A DNA stretch of 64,000 nucleotides from Chrysogorgia sp. JL179-B06 (GCA_035772405.1 JAYKKM010000504.1:2986001-3050000), one strand, 5' to 3'; positions 43,386 through 56,400 are shown, counted from the first letter of the stretch. A program made the numbers and translations. Notes: generated by a model from the letters alone, not told the origin.

Positions 43386-43979
43386 GTGAGATCAAACGTA
43401 TATACACTGCAAACCACTTACAAATTCCTACTACCCCCAATTCCCACACGAACACCTACACTTTACCTACTACCCAAAATCCACAAAGCTGACATTCCAG
43501 GAAGACCAATAATCTCTGGATGCGATGGTCCGACTGTCAGGCTATCCAAATTTGTGGATCACTTCCTCAAACCTCTAGTCCATAAAATTCCATCATACAT
43601 CGAGGATTCCACCACATTTCTTCAACGCATTTTTCGACTCAACACTTCACCGCACAATATTATACTAATCACAATAGACGTCAAAAGCCTTTACACTAAT
43701 ATCCCCAACGAAGAAGGGATTAATGCTTGTATTAACCAATTCATAAAAGACAATAACACTAACGAGGATATTAACCTTATGCGAGAAGTACTAACACTTA
43801 TACTCTATAACAACTATTTTGAATTTAAAAATCAATACTATCTTCAAACACATGGCACCGCAATGGGTTCTCCAATGGCACCACCATATATGCCAATCTA
43901 TTCATGGGTGAACTGGAACAACGAATATTGCAGGGTCCGCCTGATCGATGACATCGATGACATATTCTTTTGTTCCTAA
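43386..43979 (+). pseudogene. Penelope-like reverse transcriptase core, partial
   Basis: 197-residue ORF, PLE-type RT. TLYLLPKIHK and PGRPIISGCDGPTVRLSKFV near residues 27-57, IPSYIEDSTTFLQ, ITIDVKSLYTNIPNEEGI near 96-113, YYLQTHGTAMGSPMAPPY near 157-174, then RLIDDIDDIFF. The segment between GTAMGSPMAPPY and RLIDDI is shortened, and no GIY-YIG endonuclease follows, so it is a fragment. The first codons lie in a longer open frame that starts before the ATG. Confidence 0.85.
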
Positions 43980-44090
43980 CATGTGTTTATTTCGGAAATA
44001 ATCAATAAAGTACGTGGCAATTGTGTATTTAATTTGTCAATAAATACTTATTTTCATGTGCTTGACTATACTTCTCTCTTTTAATTAAAA

Positions 44091-44098
44091 TATATAAA
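44091..44098 (+). promoter_or_regulatory. TATA-like element upstream of SLC22-like copy 2
   Basis: TATATAAA, 83 bases before the start codon at 44181. The surroundings are AT-rich, so it may be fortuitous. Confidence 0.3.
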
Positions 44099-44125
44099 CC
44101 GGAGCTGTATACAGGTCATAGCGCC

Positions 44126-44197
44126 ATGTTTTTATCTCAATTTTATATCAATTTTTCTTACATTTTACCAACGACAAGAAATGACAATCTCTGTTGA
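44126..44197 (+). promoter_or_regulatory. Upstream ORF overlapping the SLC22-like start
   Basis: ATG at 44126 (context GCGCCATG) opens 23 codons in another frame and stops at 44195-44197, just past the main ATG at 44181. If transcribed it would reduce initiation at the main start. Whether the mRNA includes it is unknown. Confidence 0.35.
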
Positions 44198-44462
44198 TGA
44201 TGCTCTGGTTGAGCTTGGCGACTTTGGTTTATTTCAATGGTTGATTTTGCTTGGTGCAAGTCTTGCCGAAATAGCAATTTCCTACCAAGTGTTATTGTTG
44301 AGCTTCATTGCTGCTGAACCAAAGTGGAGTTGTGTCAATGGAAGTATAATATGTAACCTTACTGGATCCTTTGGTGTAGGAGACGATAATTACAATGCTC
44401 GATGTGATATGCCTCGGTCTGAGTGGTTTTTCCATGATGACTTCACTTCCATTGTTACTCAG
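44181..44462 (+). CDS. SLC22-like copy 2, exon 1
   Basis: Start MTISVDDALVELGDFGLFQW, first helix, and most of the large extracellular loop (WSCVNGSIICNLTG, RCDMPRSEWFF). ATG context AAGAAATGA has G at -3. Donor CAG/GTAAAA, phase 0. Confidence 0.9.
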
Positions 44463-47400
44463 GTAAAAAAAAATATTATTATGAATGTCTGAAAATATAA
44501 TAATTATACCGAGTTGGTCTGATTAACTCCGATCATCATGTTTATGCGCATGTTTATGTTGGTGTTCATACCAATGTTCATGCATGTTAACGTTCATCTT
44601 TACGTTCATGTTCATGTTGGTGCTGAAGTTCATGTTCGTCTTCCTGTCAGTTCATGTGGCATGTGTTCGTGTTCGTGTTCATGTTCGTGTTTGTGTTTGT
44701 GTTTGTGTTTGTGTTCGTGTTCATATTCTTAATTTTTCGTTTTAGTTTGATTTGGTTTGCGGTGATTCTATCTTAGCAACCGTGTCTAGTACACTCATAT
44801 TCATTGGATGGCTCATCAGTAGCTTTATTTTTGGTTACGTCTCAGACAGGTTTGGTCGAAAGATCGCTTTCCTGTACGCTGTCATCAATATTAGTGTGGT
44901 CCCGCTTGCAGGAGCCTTCGCAAACTCTCTTTGGCTTTTTACCATCTTTCGATTTTTTGTTGGAACAGGACTAGGTAAGGATGGCAGTTTCATACGATTA
45001 AAACCATATAGTCTGGTCGCAGACAGCTCAACCTTGCTGTGAAGGCCCCCAAGCAGGTTTTTGCAGTTTTTGTATCTTTGAAACATGGAGATTCATAATC
45101 TGGATAGTGCCACCTTGACACCCGTGGGGAAAACAAATTATTCCAAATTTAAAAAATAGAGCAAATAAAAAAGTCCATTATAGCCGCCATATGTAAGAAC
45201 AAAGAAAAACTGGTCTTATTTCGCTGACAAAATGTATGATTTTCTAATATATTGTTTTTCTATGCATAGTTAAGTAATGTCTTCGATGCACTGATTGTAA
45301 AAGTAGAAATATGACTATTTTCTTAAATCCAAAATGGCGTCCAAAATGGCTTATATTAAGATATTTCGCAATCGTTTCTGACAGTTACTATTCTTCATAT
45401 AAAGTAGTTCTACAGTAAATCTAATGAAAATATTAATCCATTGAGATATTATTATTGTTCATTCCTAATTACATTTACGTTATCAAAAGAAACACAAGCT
45501 ATAAAAACCGTTTTATGCTATGATGGAAGCAGGATCTTGCTGATAACAAATGTAGAAATATTTCAATGAATAAAGTTTGAGATTAGACTACAAAAGAAAT
45601 TATTGTTATGAGTCTTCAACATCGTCATTTTCTTCTTCTTCACAATCCTCTTTGGATTTCTATGTCCATGAATTGTAGCAGTTTCCGCTGATGCGCCACT
45701 TGCAGAAAAAGGTACAAGATAACTGCACTTTTCACATGGACGGTCAGAAGCACAGTTGCAACAAATCATTTCCAGAATTTCTGTAGGAGCCAGGGCCTTA
45801 ATAAGCGACTTGGTAGTTTCGTTTCTGGACCAGCCAAATTGTGTTGCATCGAAAGATGGAAGATCTTCACTTAATGCTTCCTTACAATAACAAATCTGAA
45901 AATGTGCCCTCTGTGGTTGGAGGAAATGACTTTAATTTCGATACCTTCGTTGCTCCGGATTTCACTGTTTTGGCTAGCCAGATCTCATACCGAATATCCG
46001 ACATGTTGCCATTAGCTGCGTAAGCACCAAATCATGTTGCTGTTAGGGTTACCAATGGAATCAAGCTTCATTTCTTGCGAAAGAACTTTAATATCGGTAA
46101 CTTTGCCGATACCCAAAGGACAACAAACCGTATCGCATCCTTTCAGCGCACGAGCGGCCACGAGGTGAGGGACGATCGAAGCATACTTTAAGACCGTATC
46201 ACCAATATTAACCATGCTTCTTTGGGCACTAGTTCCTTCCATCACAACAGTGCTAGTGAACTTGCTGAGGGCATATAGTTAAACAATACAAAGACACCTG
46301 TGTCATCGCGAATAACTCTAATACACTTCGCTCCTTCATTTGCCATGATAACATCTGCCTCTTCATGACTTGTTTTTAAGTCATTTCGTTCAATGAGCAG
46401 ACCTAGATTCACCTCTTGACGAGTAGGCGATGGTCCAGTTACAAGCAGCCGGTGGTTGTCGCTGACTGCACCTAATAACCGGGTGCGTACTTGATCTCCC
46501 CAAACATCTTGGCGTAGTTCGCGTGCTTCTAAAATCGTTGTTCTTTAAATGTATTTTGTCCTGGACCACGTTCAGCGGTCCTACACAAAGTAACGGGGCG
46601 CCACCGATTTGGGTGACGAGGATCTGGATCCACAGCACATTCTTCGCAACAAAAAATGCAATTTTATTTGATGGAAAAAAACTTGTTGCTTGTCTGAGCG
46701 TTGTACTCGTTTTGTAGCCAAGGTCTGACTTAAGGTTTCGACTGCATCTTGATGACCTTGACGAAGAACTATATATGAAGCAACACATGATAGGTGACAT
46801 TGGAATATGACATTTGGATTCATTTTAATTTCCTATCTTACTCGATTCAATGATTTTTTGACTCTTCCTTGCCGTGCAAGGTTTGTTTGTCAAATCCTAC
46901 ATTTGAAATATATGTTTTATATTAATACACACCATACAAATGTTTTCACTAAAGTCTAATTCATGAGAGTGTAACTCGAACAAAAAACGACTTATAAGAA
47001 AAATGGCTGATTCCTGCTTTCAACTGAGCTTGCAAATTACTCGGTCAATAGCGTACTACTTTATGTAAACTTTATTATGATAACAACCGTAATCCAATCC
47101 GATATATTTATCTTTACAATAAGTTTATTTTTTAGATTAAAATTTCTGCTATTTATTGCCGTTATTGTCCGTGTAACACATTTAAACAGTAATAATAATA
47201 ATAATAATAATTTAATTCTAGTGCATTACAAAAAATTCTCAATGCCCTTACAGTTACAACGCTAAAAAAATTTACAAGAGGATATTCAGAATAAAATAAG
47301 AAACTAAGATAATGATAATATACAATCTTAATAATATCCATTAGGAATTAAAAAGATAAGTTTTAAGTTTTGTTTTAAAAATATCAACAGAAACGGAGGA

Positions 47401-50400
47401 TCGAATTTCTTTAGGTAAGTCATTCCAAAGCCTCGGTGCACAGTTCGAAAAAGACCGGCCACCATAATTCTCTGTTTTATACAGAGGAACATTGAGTTTA
47501 TTAAAATCATTAAAATTTGATCGTAGAAGACGGGAAGGCTTATGGATAGAGAGAATCTCAGCTAGGTATTTAGGACCAAATCCATTCAAAACTTTATATG
47601 TGATTAGGAGTACTTTAAAAATGATATGCTTACGAACAGGAAGCCAATGTAGCTTTCGTAGGATCGGTGAAATATGGTCTGTTTTTCGAATTTTTGTCAC
47701 AAGTCTGGCAGCAGAATTCTGGATCCGTTGGAGTTTCGAGATATCCTTATCAGGAATACCAACAAGCAGGCTATTGCAGTAGTCCAGTTTGGACGTAAGA
47801 AACGCATGAACCAACTTTTCGGTACTGGAAGGATCAAGATACTTACTGATTTGACCTAAGCGTTTGATGGAGAAAGATGCCGACTTACAAAGTCTTTTAA
47901 CATGAGAAGACATCGTCAGGAAGTGATCTAGATAAACACCAAGGTTCCTTACTTCCAATGATGGCGAGATTAGTGAGTCTCCAACACTTACTTGTGAGAT
48001 ACCTGTAGGGTCATGGCGCAGATAGCGTGAGCTAAAATGGACAACCTCTGTTTTTGAAGCATTGTATACAAGCTTGTTGTTCTCCATCCAAGTCATGACA
48101 TCTCTGGTACATTTCTCAAGTGTTTCCAACGCAGCTGGCCTTTCAGATTTTTCCATAACAAGATACATTTGAGTAGCAGGGTAAAGCTGGTTAGCATCAA
48201 TATGATCATTCAGCTGAATAGCAACTACACGTTCCACAGTTTTAGACAAGAAGGATAGATTGGTGATCTGCCTAAAGTTGTTTAATACTTCCGGATCCAA
48301 AGTTGACTTTTTGATTGTTGGAAAAACCAGCCCATGTTTGAATAAAGAAGGTACAACTCCCGTAGATAAAGATTGATTGATGATTGAAGTCAGCGGAACC
48401 GACAGCTTGTCAATAAACATCTTGAGCAGAGTGGTTGGAATAGGGTCAAGAGAACACGACTTAGATGGAGAATTCATAACTACATTTTTGACGAAGTCAG
48501 ATGACACGGAGGAGAATGTAGTAAGTACACATGATATTGACGTAACTGAAGGAGAAACAGACAGACATTGTAGCGACGTGCTCAAACCCTGCCTCAGGGA
48601 AATGATTTTGTCACTAAAATGACCACAAAATATGTTAGCAAGGTCCAAAGGCGAGGTATATGCCGGTAAAGGTCGTTGTGGATTCGGTTTAAATAACTGA
48701 TCTATAAGTCGAAAAAGTTGTTTGTCATTTGAACTCAATACTTTATCATTATAATAGCATTTCTTAGCCTCCTCTATAGCCATATAATATTTAGTGGATT
48801 TATCTTTGAAAATCTGTAGTAGTGAAGGGCAAGGGAGTGAAATTTGCTATGCAGCCACCTTGAATTTCAATATGGCGGCCATAATAGTACTTGCCTATAT
48901 AAAACCTGCAATAATTCGTTTTCCCCACGGGTGCCAAGATGGCACTATTCAGATTATGAATCTCCATGTTTCAAAGATACAAAAACTGCAAAAACCTGTT
49001 TGGGGGCCTTCACAGCAAGGTTGAGGCAAAAGCAGCCATATGGCAACTATAGACAATACCATGGCACGAAGTTCATATATCAGAGATTTTATATTTGCTG
49101 CCGTAGGCAGGACAGTAATCTTGACACTCGCGGTGCCCAGATCTCTTTGCGGACCTATGTATAGTCAACGAAATCTCGATTTTGTAAATTGCCCTCTGTC
49201 GAGATATTTGTTTAGTTTTATGACGTTTTGTGAATTGTGACGTAGATGTTTTATCACGTGTATACCGTAAATGTTCGATTTAGCGCCGCGGCGCTTATTA
49301 AAATTTGCAATATTTTGGTGCGGCGCTTAATCGAGAGCGGCGCTTAATCGAGAGCGGCGCTTAATCGAGAGCGGCGCTTAACCGAGAGCGGCGCTTAATC
49401 GAGAGCGGCGCGTAATCGAGAGCGGCGCTTAATCGAGAGCGGCGCTTAATCGAGAGCGGCGCGTAATCGAGAGCGGCGCGTAATCGAGAGCGGCGCTTAA
49501 TCGAGAGCGGCGCTCAATCGAGAGCGGCGCGTAATCGAGAGCGGCGCTTAATCGAGAGCGGCGCGTAATCGAGAGCGGCGCTTAATCGAGAGCGGCGCGT
49601 AATCGAGAGCGGCGCTTAATCGAGAGCGGCGCTTAATCGAGAGCGGCGCGTAATCGAGAGCGGCGCGTAATCGAGAGCGGCGCGTAATCGAGAGCGGCGC
49701 TTAATCGAGAGCGGCGCTCAATCGAGAGCGGCGCTTAATCGAGAGCGGCGCGTAATCGAGAGCGGCGCGTAATCGAGAGCGGCGGTTATTGTTGACAAAA
49801 TGCTCAATAAGTTGACAAAATAAGTTGACAAAATGCTCATAACACAACTTTAATTATCCATAGAAAAACACAATAATTTTCGTAATACCCAATAGTACAA
49901 TAAATTCAAAAAAGAACGTGAACGTCCTGGTTATCGCCTTCTTCATCGTCGTCTATCCATAGATGTGGATCAGAGGCATCTTTGACATCTGAATCAGAAA
50001 CTTCAAAGGGATTTGTGTCCGGCTCTTTTAGGATGGACAGCTGCGATCGAATTAAGTACCTCGCGACCTAGACTGCAGAGCTCGCCTTCCTTGAAACAAT
50101 GAATTACGTCGTCAGAGAACCGCGTCAATGGGAAGACTCAACGCACACGATTCAAACAATTTCTTTATCAAATCGGTTGATATTTCAGCCCACGAATCAA
50201 TGAAACAGTTATCCGTGGCCATCATATTTACAAATCCATTTGGAAACCATGCGATGGAGAAATGTTAAACTGCGTTGAAGATAAATGTGGTGAGGCAATG
50301 GAGTACGACAAAAATGCAAATGATTCGAACAAGTTGGTAGCCAAAGTTTGGCTGGAAAGAGAAAACGAGAAGTCGGTCGGTTCCAGCAAAATTCACAGCT

Positions 50401-53400
50401 CTGACGAAGGAGTACAGATTGGCGAAAATACTGGACGTCTAGCAGCTTCAGGCTCGCAAACAAAAATACACACACTTTGAGATCGTACACGTAGAAAAAT
50501 CGTTTAAAAAATTTCTAGTGATGTATTAAAGATATGTTGATATGTTAACGTATCGGTTTGTGTTTTTTTGCTGATTCATCTTTTTCGAAGGTGCGACGCT
50601 TAATCGAGAGCGGCGCTTATTAAATTATCCTGCTTCTGGATGCGGCGCTTAATCGGGAGCGGCGCTAAATCGAACATTTATTATAAGTAATACCATGACT
50701 TGAGGGAAATTAGCGATTAAATTGCCCGCCGCCGAGGGAAGATTTGTGAAAGTCCGAGGGCGAAGCCCGAGGACTTTTACAAATCTTCCCAATGCGAAGG
50801 GCAATTTAATCGCTAATTTCCCGACAAGTCATGGTATCAGTTTGTAATATTATAATCGCCGAGGAAAACTCAGGGAAGTATGCTGAGATAAGTTTAGGTG
50901 TTTGATTTTGTATGGTTCAGTGAAGTTGTTTACGAGTTTTATTACTATTGATTGAAGTAATTATACCTTTGGGAGATGCTTTGTGTTTGTGAGATATGCA
51001 AGTTCTACGACTATCTATAATATTATATCTATAATAGATATGCAAGCGGGAAATTTAGTAAAAGAGAAAGGATTTATTTGTCTACTAATTTTCAACTGCA
51101 TGGTTGATGAGGGAAAATTAGTAGACAAAGAAATCTTTTGTTTTCTACTAAATTTCCCGGGGAAATTTAGAAGACAAAGGCGTATATGCATGGGTAATGA
51201 GGAAAATACGAGGTTTACATTCCCGGAGAGAACATAAGAATCCGAGGCGATCATGGTATTACGGTATTAAAGTTCCTGCCTTTGGGAACTTGTCAACGCT
51301 GTAATTAAGTAGTGCTGCGAGTATCTATACCTTTGGCCTTTATATTTCAGTGAGGAAGTATTTTCTTGTTTTAATATTAGAAGGGATTCCCGTTCGTTTG
51401 TTCGATTTGAAATATGACCGCTCGACCGCCAGATAAGTCGTTCAATTCACAGCAAATAATATTACAAACGTGAAGTTCGATTTGGCAAAAATATCGCTTG
51501 AATGGAAAATGTATAACTTCGCGAGGCCTGCTAGTTTTCGAAGTCGTGTTAGATGTATGGCGTTCAAATGGTCATATTGAATTTTGACATTATTGACCTT
51601 TATGGCGCGTTGATAATCAACCTCGTATCCAGATTACCGTATATGTTATTTTAATATTAGACTAAGGCTATATGAGCGCCTTGATCCGTGGTTTAGATTG
51701 TTATCGAGTGGAACACGGCAACAAACGACAGCGTCTTAATTCAAGGAGACACTATAACATAGGCGTAGAGTATGGGGGGGGGGGGGGCTTCGGGGCTTCG
51801 GCCCCCCGAGAATATTTTTTGTGGGGCTTAGCCCCCCCCCCCAGAGATTTTGCAGCAATTGACTCATTATTCATGAATGATAGGCTTGCTGGTTGATATA
51901 GCCTTTATATAGCCTCGTTTTATTTTCTAGCCAGAAGCAATCATGCACAAATCAGCGAGAAATCTCTATCATGCATACGTTTTAGAACTTAAACAGTTAG
52001 TAGACTGGGCTATAGTTTCAAAGTACGATCGAAGAAGTGCCGAGTGTAAAGCGAAGGCAGTCGAGTGTGTGGCGTCGCAATTTATGACGTTTTATAAGCT
52101 TCAGAATTCTCTAAATTCACCTACCAGAATGCAGGAAATGGCATTTCCGGGACTCTAGATTTCTAAATTCCCGGACCCCCCTAGAGGTTTCTCGCGCCTT
52201 CGGCGCCCGGCCCCCACCGACAAAAACAAAACTCTACGCCTATGCACTATAACCTCAATGTTTTTGAGAACGGTGACATCCCGCAATGATTTACACTTCC
52301 CGCCGGTTCGTTTGTTCAATTTGATTTGTTCGACCGCCAGTCGCCAAAGTCGTTCAATTCAGCAAATATTATAAAAGTGAAGTTTTTGGCAAAAGTGTCG
52401 CTTGAATGGAAAATTTATAACTTCGCGAGGCTTACTCGTTTCGAGTAAACGTTGTTCGAATTAGATCTACGCGCAATGATTACCGTATGTTATTTTAATA
52501 TTACAAGGCTATATGATCACCTTAATACGTGGTTTAGATTCTACATTCTATTTATTTGATCCTCATGATATAGAAAATTTCTCGCATTATTCTGCTGGCA
52601 TGCCTGATCCTGAACACTGTGCCAACGGCAGTATTTCACTTCTGATAAGGACTCCCAGTTATATGGTTTTAATATATGCATGTGATCACAGATTGAGATC
52701 TGCATGCGTTACATTAGCCAATTATTAATTAAGGGTTAGATCAGGGGTGGTGCCCGACCGCAGGGCTAAACTACAGTGTGTATAAAGAAAAACGGAACCC
52801 TTAGAAAATTAATTAGTATACAATAGGTTGTTTGAAAAGAATACTAATTCATTTTCTAAAAGTTCCGTTTTTTATACACACTGTAGAGGGTCCGGCCAGG
52901 TCTCCCTGGAAAATTGCTTAATTTGAAGGTCTAAAATGCATTTTAATCTTTAGCTGGAAATAGTCGCAAGAACTAGGAAGTCACAGTTATTTTAGGTTTA
53001 TGATATGGAGAAAAATGTATTATCTTAAATTCAATATCAAGTACTGTTTAAAACACGAGCAGCAGTGTTTTATCAGGTTTAAAACCAAAAGCGCGCAGCG
53101 CGAGGCAACATTATTTTTTGGGATCCTTTTTTTTGGGACCTTGACTGCGCATGTACAGCCCACAAGCATTCTCTCTCACTTTGGCCTATAAACTGAGAGT
53201 GCCTTCACTCCAGGGGTGTAAATGTAATGTGAGGGGGCTTAGGATGGGAAAAAACCTTGCTAGGCGGGGGGTTAGTGTTAGGATTAGGGTTAGGATAAAA
53301 GTTATTTCGGGTTAGCCAATCAGATGGCTTCTCGTGGAAAGTGATCCCAAAAAAAAATTCTGCCAGCGCGAGTGGTTTTAGACCTTGCGAGTGTTTTGAA

Positions 53401-56400
53401 CAGCTTCAAAAACGAACCTCTTGGGACTTCCAACAATAGTGTTAATAGATTCATATTCGACACTCAGTAGTTTTGACGAAAATTTGCATGTCATGGCCGA
53501 ATATTACTGTAAATGGAACAATTCAGGAAAATGATTCGTCGAGAGCGATTTTCTGCACTATTTTATCATATTGCAATGAAAAAGGTAGAGATAAATCAAG
53601 AAGCTTCACTTTGGACTGAAATCTCGCACTCAGTCACAGCGAGGAAGGTATACGCTTTCAAATTCGTAAGCAACGTTGTATAAAAGTAAAAATGCTCATG
53701 GTGTTTGTCTTGACTTCATGTTCATTAATATCATAATATTGTTAAATTTCTGATAAGCGGTTTACTCAGGTAGCTCGATGGATTTACTTTCTAATTAGAT
53801 CGACAATTTTATAAAAAATTGCATGTTCATTAGTGTTCTTTATATAAAACGTTTTAGCGTTTCAATGATCTGTTCATTGAAATGCTAATTAACATGAACG
53901 TTTTATAAGGTATAAGGCTTTTATCAGGTATAAAAACCCTTGCACGTGATGAAATACGTCCACTCAATTGGACAATATACCTGTTGAATATTAATGATTT
54001 TTGAATATCAATATAAAATTCAATATCAAAAGGCGATTTTAATTATTTTTAATAAAATGTTTAATAAAATTTTTTCTCCAATTGTTCTGCCAGTTCGATC
54101 GTTCCCACATGAATTGTGAATTTTTCCCTTACAAAGGGGGCTAAGGTTCCCTGACGGGGGGCTGTAGCCTCTGCTTCCCACTGGCGCCACCCCAAGTTAG
54201 GGTTATGGAAGAATATTAAAGCATCCAAGACGAATTGCACAAAACTCCCGCAGCTATATTGATTACCATGTTCGATGGGACATTTGAAACAAATAAGCAG
54301 CCGAAATCGACTCAGTGGAACATAAAGTACGCTCAGATATCGACGGGATGCCTTTCACAACAGAAGGTACCGTCCAAGCGCCTTAAAGTGGCAAAACACC
54401 GGGCAGGTGAATGCAAAAGCCGAGCGGGGTGTTTTAAGTAGAGCTACACCATACCTCCATATGCAGCAACCGCTGTCCTGGAGAACAGATGTTAACATAT
54501 CAACCAACGGCCAGCAATGTAGTGATATATCCTGTCGTCTTCGTGAAAGTTGGGACATCAAGTATCGTGCTCTTTTGGATTCGGTGCCGGAAGTTTCTCT
54601 GCTTCTGCGGCTTTACTCGAACTTGTGAGAGATTGATCGTCCCAAAGTCAAGTACGTAGAATGGAAATGATGCTTAGAGCTGTTTTAGGTGAAAATCGAA
54701 AATCTAAAGAAGGATTTTTATTTGCAAGTGGATGTCACACGAGTGGAAAAGCCCACGTTATTGGAGATTGACAACCTTATGCTTTTTAATTTTTCTTATG
54801 CTTTTTAAACATAAACTTTTAGAACAATTTTTGGAATATCAGAAAATATTTTAAGGTTTAAATAATTTTAGTTTGTATAATTTAACACTAGTTGTAATAG
54901 GAGCTAGGCCACAAGGTTGTCAATCTATACTCTCACGTGTTTTTACCCACGTGAATTCAATTCAACCCCAGGTACAGTGAAATATTGCAACGCTACTCCC
55001 ATTTGCAACGAGTTGAAATGAGTGACAGTGATACAAAAACCAAACTTTCTGTGCACCTAATCCTAGGTGCTAGCGAGTATGCAAGATGAAGCCGAAAATG
55101 AAGGCGTGTGGGATGCCCTGGAGAACCAGTTTCTGATGTACCATGCTATCTCCTGGCGAAAAGGCCAACGTATCGAAGAACGATGCTCAAGATCGACGTG
55201 TGTGCAAGATCGACGTGTTTAGACTGGTGCTGGAGATATAGCAGTGGAGCACACAGAGTTTAAAGGAAAGCTGAAAAGAAGTCCAGAGGGTTGGTATGAG
55301 ATAGGGCTGCCATGGAAAGGACATCGTTCTTCGCTGCCGAACAACAATGTTGAGAGTTTCTAGATAACCTTCTTCGTAAACTTGAGAGAGCAGAGATGAC
55401 AATAAGTACAAAGAAGTGATACAGAGTCAACTCCAAGAAGGGATCGTCGAACGAGTTTCCGGCCCACCTGTAGGACGCGAGTGGTCTGCGACGACTCAGC
55501 GCATGCCTTCGATCAAGCACCGTTCTTAAACGATTGTCTTCACGCGGGACCACCATTACAAAACCAACTGTGGGTGGTGATTACGGGTTACATATACTAT
55601 CACTGTCAAGTTTGCTATGAATCTACCAAGAGAAGCATCCCAGGTAATGTGGCGAGAGTTTATGACCATCTAGGGCTGGTATCTCTCAAGACATTGAGTG
55701 GAAAGTTTCTCTACCGTGACGCCTGTGAGGTGAAAATGGCATGGGATAAACCGCTTCCTGGCGAACTAACGAAGAGATTGTCAAAGTGGGAGTGTCAGCT
55801 ACATAAGGAAATCACTGGCCGTCGATCCGGCGTTGGTGATAATAAGCAGTTCGTCAGCGACCGAGTACAAACGATTCAACAGCACCCGGAAGTTAAATTG
55901 CACGATGTTGGATCGTGCCCCTTATAAGGTTCAATCCAGAGGGTTCAATCATTAAAATACGCCGCCTCTAGCATGATAAACTCGTATTTTTACTTGCGTT
56001 ATTAGGTGGAGGTTCTTCAATATTCATCATTTTGACCGAATTTACCAGCGTTAAACATCGAGGAAACATTGGAATAATTTTTTGGTTCTCCTGGATTCTT
56101 GGTTACATGCTGTTGCCTCTTTATGCATTTTTTGTTCGTGACTGGAGTCATCTGACCATATTGACAAGTGCTTTAGCATTACCGTGCTTCATCGCATGGT
56201 GGTAAGTTTATAATTTATTTCTTCCCTCGTTGTTGTTCATCTTTTCCTTCTTTTCTTCTCTTCCTTCCGTTCCCGGTTCTCCTCGTCATGCGAAAACCTC
56301 ATTTCATATATAAAATTACATAAATGCACACTGCACATGCATGAAAAACACGAGAAATGATAGTTATATAACTCAGAATTTTATAAAAGTACATAAAATG

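Larger units (their letters stand above)
45027..49025. mobile_element. TIR-flanked DNA transposon of about 4 kb, with nested L2
   Basis: CTCAACCTTGCTGTGAAGGC at 45027 and the reverse complement ending 49025; the arms match for about 150 bp (TTTTTGCAGTTTTTGTATCT, TGAAACATGGAGATTCATAA, CCGTGGGGAAAAC, GCCGCCATAT). Inside are a gene relic of an uncharacterised family (45560-46830, minus) and an L2-like LINE (47190-48810, minus). The left tip is only 53 bp past the exon 2 donor. I found no target-site duplication, so superfamily is open. Confidence 0.65.
49270..50678. mobile_element. Pogo-like DNA transposon remnant carrying a 17-bp satellite
   Basis: The ends are AATGTTCGATTTAGCGCCGC and its reverse complement, flanked on both sides by TA, the Tc1/mariner-pogo target duplication. 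The inner inverted-repeat regions share GGCGCTTATTAAA and GCGGCGCTTAATCG. It contains the satellite at 49319-49783 and a transposase C-terminal remnant at 49895-50290 (minus). Confidence 0.75.

Noticed and set aside
44538..44732. Cys/Val-rich ORF in intron 1 of the transporter
   Set aside because: GTTCAT/GTTTGT minisatellite lying between two well-supported exons.
49319..49783. CRISPR-like regular array
   Set aside because: The 17-bp units are directly adjacent with no spacers; it is a satellite inside a transposon of an animal genome.
52513..52728. Small ORF in intron 2
   Set aside because: No domain, no splice context and typical length for chance in this composition.
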